Shown here in pieces: positions 51,677-60,982 of a DNA stretch of 64,000 nt; position 1 is the first letter of the stretch, and each line of letters begins with the position of its first letter. The stretch comes from Hexactinellida sp. DTS-2022 (Eukaryota; Porifera; Hexactinellida): NCBI GenBank assembly GCA_028753945.1, contig JAPNXP010000012.1, positions 4,610,501 to 4,674,500 on the forward strand, given 5' to 3'. A model generated the notes under the pieces. The model saw only the letters and a list, made by a program, of their open reading frames with translations, did no database searches and had not been told where the DNA came from. The position numbers and the translations under genes are program-made.

Positions 51677-54600
51677 CTATACTTTCCGTGTTATGACGAT
51701 GGAGGACTCTCCAAGCACTTGACAGAGTTCTCCCAATCTCTGCTGCTTCTCGGGTATACCGGCCAGCTGAGTTTCTAACATTTCCTTTTCTTCCTTCAAA
51801 CTTAATCTTGCAGTGGAGTTCAGGTCTTCTACGTGCCAGTTGCCTGTTCCGTCAAACTGTAGGAGATGCGTGTGGAACTTCCTAAAAGATAAATTGTTAA
51901 GTAATGCCATGTAAATAAATTAATTGTAATCATCCAGCCAGATATTTAGAAAATATGGACTTCGGGCGAATTATATTTTTATTTATTTCTCAATTATATA
52001 CTTCAAGCATTATCCAATGTCAAACGATAAATATATACAGTCAACTTCGTTCGTTATAACGGGAGTTCACTGTATTGATATTCAATTATTTCATTAAATA
52101 AGAGGACAACAAGGCTGTCTTATAGAGTGAATCGCTCCTGTAAATACAAGACCTGTTAAATTGATACATGTTCACGAGACAGCATTAAATTAAATCGGGA
52201 CAGAGGGTAAAATTCGGACGGATGGAGATGATAAATAAGCAATTGCATATTTGTTTTAGAATTTATATGGCCTAATAGGAATAGCTAATTTTTGTTCAGT
52301 TAGTCTAAAACATACGTAAAATAAGTTAATCAGGTAATTAGGAGTCTGAGATTGAATAAGTGTGTTGAAGTTAAGTTCTCAAAATCAATAACTCACCACA
52401 AAGAGGGCCTGTGAGAAATCGTGAGAAGAGAAATACCGAGGTCAAGCGCTGTTTGGTAGATCGAGGCCTCTGCATCCAAACTAACAGCACTTGAGCACTC
52501 ATCCAAGAGAGCGAACCGTGGCCTACACGAATTAAATAACAGTACACTCAAAGCTCTCTTAACCAGGCACTGTCGTCTCAAAATGCAATGGCTAGTACAA
52601 GTGCAATCCCAAAGTGACTAATCCATATTTTCTAGATTCATTCAAAAGATAAAAAAAATTCTGGTATTAATGGGTTGTGGATATTTATTATATACGTATT
52701 GTTATTAAACGCCATTATTGGTAAATGAATGCATAATTAATTAACTTGGCTTGATACCAATGAGGGTGCCCGAATCTGAGAGGCCTGGATCTCGTGGGTT
52801 TGAGTGTATTCCATTTATTGTTAATTTAATCTCGAAAACTTACATATGATAGAATATCCTAGCCATTCCTATTCTCTGCTTCTCTCCCCCAGACAGTACA
52901 TCTTTCCAATCATTAATAGCGTCCCATCCTATCATACAGATGTGTAATATGGACAATAATATCAATTAATTAGAATTAAGTAACTTACCTCCTTCTCTCT
53001 CTACCAGATAATTTAGGTGTACAATCCTCATGATCTCATCCAGCTGGGCTATCGTCACCCCTTTCTTCTGTATTTGCTCAATCGTATCCGGATAGGTCAC
53101 TTGGTTCCTCAAGCTACCCAGGCTCATATAAGGCCTAAAACACAGATTAGTTAACTTTCATAAATAATATTAGAGACATCGTATTGCCCCGAAAAAGCGC
53201 CCTCGCGCTTATTGTTTCAATTGACAATCAATAATGAAAAAAAAACAGATGATTGGAATACGCAAAACATTTTAGAAATTCACACTATTATGCCTTGTAT
53301 GTAGAATATTAATACGATCCACTTTGTTAGACTTGTCTGGATATTCAATTATTAAATACATTACGTACTGCCCCATCGGGGAAAGACTGAGGTTAATTAA
53401 TATGGAAACAATTGATTACAAACTGTCGCATAATTATCCTAATAATCCCGAATAAAACTTCAGCTATTTGAGAAGTATTACAAAAAACCCGAAAGAAGTA
53501 TATAAAAAACCCGAAAACCCCCAGTAAGTTAAATGTCAATTAACTGAGTACCAAATGGTACATACACACGTGGAGGGGATATATTAATAATTAGTAATGG
53601 GTAATTTCGAAAAAAAATCTTTGATAATACTCGAGTCTACTGGAAATGATTACGGAACTAGTCCCAAAATAGACAGCACTATCCAATGCTTTTCCTAACG
53701 TCTTATTGAGTTGCACAATTTCCATAATAATATTATCTGGTTATTGTGTGCATCATAAGGAAAATTCCCCTAGGAGAATTCAACTATGTAGTTCTTGGAA
53801 TTAATTAAATGACAGATTTATTTGATCTGTTCAAGTTTAAATCGGAAGAAAATACAGCTTAGTTGGTATATTTAATTAACTCGTTTATGCCCAATGTTAT
53901 CAGAAATAGGGACAACTTATATTCTATATTTTACTAAAGCTAACGTGTAAAGGACAAATGCTAGCGTGTAAAGGATTAATGATTACATAATTATATATAG
54001 AATTTTATTTTCATATCGGATTGTGGAGCGTTTGTTTACTCACAATTAATTGAATATATTTCTGCTTTTTAATAAAGTAAGAAAGGCGTGTTGTACTAAA
54101 TCTATCAGTACCTCCAATGCAAACATACGGAACTGTATTCGTAGCCTCAGCATAACCTGATGGGACGGATTTTATAATTTATTATAAATAGAAATCATTC
54201 AAATAAAATCACATTAAGAAAAATATAAGAACCAAAATGTCTCGCAAAAGAAATGTAAAACAACTGGAAATGCTACAACCCATTCTGAAGGATAACTACA
54301 AGGAGCTACAAGACATCTCACTTATAAAGCTAATTGATGAAAAGAGACTGGCTGATACTCCGGCTAGTAGTATAGGGGGCATCATTGATAACGCACTGTT
54401 CACCGATCAGGAGAGAGCTAGCATCCGGGAGAAGAGGAGAAGGGTAATCAACATAAAGACTGCGAATAAATCAAGACTAACTGGAATCACAGAGTTCAAA
54501 AAATTGGAACGAGAGTTAGTTGAGTTGCAAGAGACTAAAGATGGGATGAATAAAGAAAAAGAAATCTTAGAAACAGAAGTTAAATACTTTAAATCTCAAC

Positions 54601-57600
54601 TTTATAAAGCACAAATGGAATCTGAGTTCCTCACTTATGATCTACAGCTTGATGCAAACGCCTGCACGTGTGATGAATGGTTTTATGGCTACACATCATA
54701 ATCAGCTTACACAGCTCAATAACTTCAAATTCACCACCAATGAGAGCACTTAAATCAATAACTGGCAAGGAACAAACTATTTAACAAAAGTCGCAATGTT
54801 ATTTATGCATGCATAAATACTATAAATTATAAATATTATATGCTGCATTAAACCTAGCAAAGAATAGATTTTTCAATTCTAATTAAGCTGAAAGTATATT
54901 AGCTGTACAAAGAGCGAAATCTGTTTACACCTGTAACTATTTATATTGCACAACTAAATGTTATTAATAATGAGGTTAACAAGCAATAATTCCAATAATT
55001 GATAGTGAAACTAAGGGATTGTAAAAATAAAATTGTAAATATTAATTAATATGATGTAAGTGACTTTCAATTCAAACTTAGTTCTTTGAACAACAAATAA
55101 TTCTCAAGGAGAAATGCAGTTCAGTTTAATTAAGTTGTGTCTAAAATAATTAGTATAATGCAAAATCTCACCTCTGTGGAATGTAAAATAGCTTTTCTGG
55201 GGGCGGCTTTAGAACTCTCTGCCCGTAGCAAGGCCATAGATTGCTTAGGATTCTGAACAGAGAGCTCTTGCCACAGCCGTTAGGACCTGTTATAAGCAGA
55301 TGCATTCCTTTCTCCACCTAACAACACAGTATTTATTAAATTCAAGATAAGGAAAGAAGAGAGTTACACGTACTTTAAAAGATAAATCTGATACAATGAA
55401 GTCCGAGTTGGGAGTGATAATAGATATATTTTCCAACTGAATATAATCTTCTGTCTCCACCAACACCGCGAGGGGGGGAATCTCCCTCAGCGCCTGCTTG
55501 GGCAGAGAAGAGTCGAGGCTCTGCAGCCGCCCCTCCGAGGCAGTCTGGTACTTCGCACGATCCATATCATCAAACACCTCCAGCATCTCCCACAGTCTGT
55601 ATGTGTAGCCAGCAAGCTCCACCATCTACATGCATCTAATATGGTTATTACAACTACACAAACTCTAGCTAGTCAATCGAAGCGTGCGACACGAGGAGAG
55701 CTCTCACCTCCTTATAGGAAGAGAATATTCTCTCCCAGGCGTCGGCAGAGCTCATCAGCAGCTGCTTCTTCGTGGTAAACGTCTGGGCCCTGCTGATGAC
55801 GTCACCAGAGCTTGTCGGGGTTCCTGACTTTCCCAGGAGGAGAGGGATGGCCACCATGCTCATCCCACTTATCGACCACATGTACTTCATTAAGAACTGC
55901 TCCACCATCACGAACCATAGCTTGCTCAGGTAAATACGATACAGTTGTCGCACCAGCGCGTAGTACGTCTGTTGTAGCAAGTTGAGTTCAATCTGTGAGA
56001 GGTAAACACTAATAATATTATTACTTAAACACGTACAGTTAGAACAATAAGCTGTAGCACAATGTGTTTAACAGCAATTAGACATATTGTACGTATATCC
56101 GCTCAAGCTGTTAAGCAATTAACAAACTAGCTTAAGTAAATATATATGTCAATACTCAATACTTTATTACGTGTGCATTATGATATGTTGTATATTTTAA
56201 CAACAAACCAATTCGCATCCACTTCAATATTGATACAACTCATGTATTTCTGCGTATCTTCACATTATCAAATGCTTACGTTATTGCAATTTATGTACTT
56301 GTAATTAATTTTAGAGCTTTCTGCTTTTCAAAGAATTGCCGTAGTATAATGAGTTGTATGTAAGCACAGGTTCCACGAGTACGGTTGGCAGATTCAGCAT
56401 ATTAGAAAGAAGAATAACAATTTCAGAAAGCTGTTTTCTTTAAGTATAATAATAATTTTATCCATCGTTTGATGTAGCTTGCTGATAGGAAACGAATATC
56501 CAACCACGTTATAACAATTGTTGAGAACTGTCCACAGCAATTGAAAATTTAAGAAGAGTATCCATTAATCAACAACAATGTGATATAGATAATTTTACAC
56601 TCTCAAAATATCGTATTCGTCAAGGTGTCCATTTAGTTTTCTGATATTAATTGAATTTTCGCAACTTATTCAATGGTGAAGCGATTCTCCCTCTTACACT
56701 GTTATAGAACATTTCATTCGATTCCTTCATACTTATACAATATCTTTCAACACACACAACCGAGATTAACTCCATAGAATCTCCATAGAAGATGACGAGT
56801 AGCGCTATAGATGGTAATTCGCTCTAGTTTGAATTCGTTTTTGTTCTAGTTTCTTCAATATCCAATTTAATATACGTTCCGTTGTTTAAACCGCGCGTAA
56901 TACTTTAGTACAGACACTAAGTGTTAGTGTTCACTTCTCTAGCTAAGAACTATCCTGGTCTGTTCACACCTTTGTAGACAACAAATATGGGAAGGATTCA
57001 TCCGTATAAGGAACAATAGGGCTTGTATTAAACAGTTCTGTATATCTGTACATCCAATTGAAATATAGTAAGCTAAGCGACTAGTGAGTACTGTTTTATG
57101 AGATCTTTACTACCATTAGATTCTTACAACTTATATTACAATGACTATGGATGATTCATTGCTCGAGATTTTTACTACCACTGTCATTCTTTCTCACCAG
57201 TCTTTCTCAAGATCTATTCTCAATATAATTGCGTGTTAACCACATGGAAACCAATTTCTAAAGGATTAACAATAATTTGATTGTGATATTGTAATGGAAT
57301 ACATTCCATCTGCTAATACATAGCATTCTAAACATAAGGCAATGACACACCATAAAATTTTCTGGACTAGGGATTGGTTAGTATATTCAACTAAACATAT
57401 CCAATACAATTATTATTCGATCTAGGATCTTCTACTTAAGTAATTGTTTTTTATAAAGATGGTAAAAGCATGCTGCAAAAAAAGCATGCTGTAAAAAAAG
57501 CATGCTGTAAAAAAAGCATGCTGTAAAAAAAGCATGCTGCAAAAAAAGCATGCTGTAAAAAAAGCATGCTGTAAAAAAAGCATGCTGTAAAAAAAGCATG

Positions 57601-59576
57601 CTGTAAAAAAAGCATGCTGCAAAAAAAGCATGCTGTAAAAAAAGCATGCTGTAAAAAAAGCATGCTGTAAAAAAAGCATGCTGCAAAAAAAGCATGCTGC
57701 AAAAAAAGCATGCTGCAAAAAAAGCATGCTGCAAAAAAAGCATGCTGTAAAAAAAGCATGCTGTAAAAAAAGCATGCTGTAAAAAAAGCATGCTGTAAAA
57801 AAAGCATGCTGCAAAAAAAGCATGCTGTAAAAAAAGCATGCTGTAAAAAAAGCATGCTGTAAAAAAAGCATGCTGTAAAAAAAGCATGCTGCAAAAAAAG
57901 CATGCTGTAAAAAAAGCATGCAGTAAAAAAAGCATGCTGTAAAAAAAGCATGCTGTAAAAAAAGCATGCTGTTCTAATTTCTTAGCCGATCTATGTAGTT
58001 GCAGACAGACAAACAGATACAAAATATCAGGGCTTTTTTATGAGTTACCGAGTCATTTGACTCGTTCAAAATTCGTTGACTTGAGTTGGTTATTCATGGT
58101 TAACACGCAATTATAATTGAGAATAGACCTTGAGAAAACAGGTGGAAGAATAACAGTGGTAGTAAAAATCTCATGGTAGTAAGAATCTCATAGCAATGAA
58201 TCATCCATAGTCATTGTATTAAAAGTAGTAAAAATCTCATACTTCTATCTAGATTTAAACCAAGGCCTAATGTGATAAGGTCTGTGTACATCTGAACTTA
58301 GCGAAGAAGAGAGAAGTTTGGGGAATTGGAAACGATTGGTAATCCTTCTTCACGGAGCAATATAACAACACTGTATACGTATATTATAACAGAACATAAA
58401 CAAGTTAATATACATTATAACTTATAAGTGACTATTGAAAGTAATTCACAAACCTGACTTCCTTCATAGAAAGCTATCTCTTCCGAGTTTGTAATTATTC
58501 TGGAATGAACGAATCTGAGGAACCCGTTTCTCTTCCCTTCTTCCGCCACGAGTTTCCCGAAGGGAGGCGCCAGCACGCGCAGCAGAAAAGCGCTAACAAA
58601 TATGGTTCCGAATCCGAGCCAGTAGGGGAGGGAGGTTCCTTCTCCCCTGGCCAGGTCCATCTGCACCTGGGCGCGGTAGAGTATGGTCAGGTCGAACACG
58701 GGCTTGCTTATGTGCGAGTATATGTGAGCCACTGCGTCGCAGAAGTTCTTCACGTCCTCCGTCAAGCGCTGGTCGGGATTGAGAAGTCGCGAATCCAGAT
58801 TTGACACCTACAACAGTGTATACAAATCTTTAATAAAGTCACGTACAGTAGAGCCCGTTATACCGTACCTTGGTTAGTAAGTACTAAATTGTTTAAACCA
58901 GTTTATATAACAGTATGTATGTCAATAAAGGGTAAACTCGTTAGTACGTACAGTCGGAGTAAATACTTATTTTCCATCATCGAGGGAGTACGATCCAACC
59001 AAGTTCTACCGTATTATCACAATGTAGTGAGATTACCTTGTAATACACTTGGTTTGAGAAATATTTCGTATACAGATGCCGAACTAGCTCGTTCCTGAGA
59101 CTCAATGCCAGATGGCTCTCCAGGAATCTGATCAGAGAGTTGACAAAAGTCGCGGGAAGAGCCATCAACAGCCACTGGAGAATGTTCCAGAGGAATCGCT
59201 TGGGCTTCTTCTGGACCACGGATGCAACCATGTATCCATCTAGCTCAGCTATCTTTATGGACAGCAAACTCCTGATGACTAGCGTTAGAGTGTAGAGTAT
59301 GAATACTCCGCTCGCTCTCGAGAAGAATCCCGGGATGGAGAGTTGCAGCAGTTTGAAGAGAGTTCGAAAGAACTGTCGGTTGATCGCAGGTTGAGATTTC
59401 TTGGGTTTCGTTTCGTCGTGTTTTCCCTCCTTCATGAGAGCGAGTACTCCATCAAGCTGAGGGCCCGGGGTATTATTCGCGTGTCGCCTCCTACGTTTGA
59501 CGTACAAGTACATGGTTCCACCACAAATCACAGCGACAACACAGGTCCCGGCATACAGCCAGTAGAACTTCTTCAT
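51677..59576 (-). CDS. Peroxisomal ABC half-transporter, ABCD1/ABCD2-like (9 exons, 712 aa)
   Basis: Exons (minus): 59037-59576, 58454-58807, 55708-55992, 55374-55625, 55172-55317, 52989-53134, 52844-52928, 52397-52522, 51677-51881; all phase-consistent. An N-terminal membrane segment ([17 protein letters not shown]) leads the transmembrane domain. [19 protein letters not shown] and [14 protein letters not shown] (EAA-like motif) are ABCD hallmarks. [19 protein letters not shown] and the C-terminus ([34 protein letters not shown]) point to the ABCD1/2 branch. The nucleotide-binding domain has Walker [10 protein letters not shown], signature LSGGEKQR, Walker [12 protein letters not shown] and H-loop SHRPSLW. 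It imports very-long-chain fatty acyl-CoA into peroxisomes as a dimer. Introns 2 (2.5 kb) and 5 (2.0 kb) hold a minisatellite and a nested bZIP gene. Confidence 0.95.
52038..52072. mobile_element. 35-bp minimal MITE consisting of two ends only
   Basis: Between TA dinucleotides: CAGTCAACTTCGTTCGTT runs straight into ATAACGGGAGTTCACTG. These are the B-end and A-end of the GTTATAACG family with the whole interior lost. In the last ABCD intron. Confidence 0.7.
54237..54701 (+). CDS. Maf-like bZIP protein nested in an ABCD intron (opposite strand)
   Basis: Single-exon, 154 aa, inside the 2.0-kb intron 5 of the ABCD gene on the other strand. The basic region at residues 66-80 ([16 protein letters not shown]) has the bZIP spacing Asn72-Ala76-Arg80. 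A leucine-zipper-like heptad follows: L90, L97, M104, L111, F118. The preceding segment ([15 protein letters not shown]) resembles the extended homology region of Maf proteins. Short proteins without an activation domain, like small Mafs, act as dimeric transcription factors; that role is inferred. The Cys/Trp-containing tail ([13 protein letters not shown]) is unusual. The basic-region identity is moderate, so other bZIP classes are possible. Confidence 0.7.
   Translation: MSRKRNVKQLEMLQPILKDNYKELQDISLIKLIDEKRLADTPASSIGGIIDNALFTDQERASIREKRRRVINIKTANKSRLTGITEFKKLERELVELQETKDGMNKEKEILETEVKYFKSQLYKAQMESEFLTYDLQLDANACTCDEWFYGYTS
55993..58453. other. ABCD intron 2: minisatellite, otherwise no gene
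   Basis: 2.46-kb intron containing the 16-bp array at 57467-57972. It also holds inverted segments: sequence near 56940-57250 (for example around TGAGATCTTTACTACCATT) recurs complementarily near 58030-58320 on the other side of the array, so the array sits at the centre of a large inverted repeat. Confidence 0.6.
57467..57972. repeat. 16-bp minisatellite GCATGCTGYAAAAAAA, about 32 copies
   Basis: Period exactly 16 with one dominant C/T variant position. Palindromic core GCATGC in each unit. Open in three minus-strand frames purely because of the repeat. In ABCD intron 2, centred in a larger inverted repeat. Confidence 0.97.
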
Positions 59577-59696
59577 ATTGAATAGCTCTACTCAGTAAAT
59601 AGCACTTCGATAAAGTATGCAAGTATATTATTTCCAAATACTATGGTACCGTTAAAATATTGCTACAACAAATATATACAACACAGTAAAACAGTA

Positions 59697-60107
59697 TTAT
59701 TGTATAGGTAAGTGTACGCTGAGCATTAGCGTGCAGGTGGTGCAAGGAATGACGAGCTCTTCGTCCGACCCGGTTGTCTCGTCCCTTTCCAGCTCATACT
59801 CCCCGCCACACCTACAGGGGTACGTGTACCCCTCTCCTCTCTCAGTTCGCATTTCGCTCAGGTTAACAGACCCCTGGCAGGCCCCGTGGGGCGCCAGGAG
59901 CTGTCTGTCAATATCAGACTTTCTCGCAGGATCTATCAGTGTCTCATAAGCCTGTTGTATGTCCAAGAAGCTCCTCCTACAGGCTGCAGAAATGGGGTAC
60001 TTATCCGGATGCGACCGTAGCACGAGGTGCCTGTAGGCCCTCTTTACAGTCCCTAGGTCCGAGAGAGCCGGGATGCCCAGCACCTGGTACGGGTCTACAC
60101 CTGACAT
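59697..60107 (-). CDS. DNAJC24: Diphthamide biosynthesis J protein DNAJC24 / DPH4
   Basis: Single-exon, 136 aa (human 149). J domain at residues 4-70 (DPYQVLGIPA, HPD at 33-35, FLDIQQAYETLIDP), followed by a DPH-type (CSL) zinc finger: C98, C100, then C122, C125, with YPCRCGGEYEL and CTTCTLMLSV typical of the family. It assists the first steps of diphthamide formation on elongation factor 2 by supporting the DPH1-DPH2 iron-sulfur enzyme. Only 120 bp separate its stop from the ABCD start on the same strand. A splice-acceptor-like CACTAG stands just before the ATG, but no upstream coding exon is evident. Confidence 0.92.
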   Translation of the reverse strand: MSGVDPYQVLGIPALSDLGTVKRAYRHLVLRSHPDKYPISAACRRSFLDIQQAYETLIDPARKSDIDRQLLAPHGACQGSVNLSEMRTERGEGYTYPCRCGGEYELERDETTGSDEELVIPCTTCTLMLSVHLPIQ

Positions 60108-60317
60108 GCTAGTGGCAATAGCGCGGTTATTAATACAACAGAATAAAGTGATATTAATCTAACACCTTAAAGGAATACTTAATTTGACTATGATCTGATA
60201 CTTATTATAAAATTAATTAAGTTCTTATGCTACTATAACACTCATTAGGAATGCTTCAATCGATTAGCCTAATCTCACTAATACTGTACTACGGAGCTCC
60301 TAACTACTGATTCTGTA

Positions 60318-60755
60318 TTACGACTTGGTGGGTCCCTGTGTCCGCTGGCCGCCGGGCCCCCCGGACTGTGAGAACGGAGGTCTGTCTCCGCCGCCCGTGC
60401 CCCCCCCGGGCGCGGCCGGGTTGGGTCTGGGGAGGTCGTCCCGCTTGGGCCGGAAGCGGGGCGGGGGGTTCCTGTCCCTGCGCGCCTCCTTAGACCTGTT
60501 TCTGACAACCTTAGAGTGGATAGCGCAGCTCACACAGTAGCACTGCTTTATGTACATTTTGGGGAGAACGTAGTTGTCGTATACACTCAGGTCCGACATG
60601 TCTCGCACGGCTGCAGCCTCCACTATGTTACGGATTGTGAACTTCTTTATGGCTTTATCCTTAGGCACACACCGGGCACAGTTAGTGCAACGCACAAAGC
60701 GCACGTGCCCTCTCCCGTGCTTATTCCGACCGTTATTCCGTCTCTTCTGCGTCAT
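60318..60755 (-). CDS. RPS26: 40S ribosomal protein S26 (eS26)
   Basis: Complete single-exon, 145 aa (human 115). [18 protein letters not shown], then [31 protein letters not shown] and [20 protein letters not shown] are the eS26 zinc-binding core (two CxxC-type pairs). The start at 60755 is chosen because the family begins MT-K-RRN-G; an in-frame ATG 12 codons upstream is ignored. The C-terminal tail is about 30 residues longer than in human and Gly/Pro/Arg-rich ([15 protein letters not shown]). eS26 lines the mRNA exit channel of the 40S subunit. Confidence 0.95.
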   Translation of the reverse strand: MTQKRRNNGRNKHGRGHVRFVRCTNCARCVPKDKAIKKFTIRNIVEAAAVRDMSDLSVYDNYVLPKMYIKQCYCVSCAIHSKVVRNRSKEARRDRNPPPRFRPKRDDLPRPNPAAPGGGTGGGDRPPFSQSGGPGGQRTQGPTKS

Positions 60756-60982
60756 TGTACTTAGGTACTCAAGAACTTTATAAACAAGCAAATAATTAGT
60801 TCCTCGATAATAAAACCATTAGGCTTCTGTCAGTTACACTTGTTATTAGGGCCCACTGTTTAGAAGGTAACAACAACAGTATTGAATAATACAGACTGTA
60901 AGAATATCGGTACTGATATACAGATGAAGCAATGTGAAAAGAAAAACTGGTTAGTTATTATTACTGTTAGTGAGCACACGAG

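Noticed and set aside
57422-58022. Long minus-strand frames of 166-196 aa made of repeated [16 protein letters not shown] units
   Set aside because: They are a by-product of the 16-bp minisatellite, which is open in three frames at once.
60777-60784. TTTATAAA as a TATA box for RPS26
   Set aside because: It is only 22-29 bp from the ATG, which would place transcription start at or inside the coding region.
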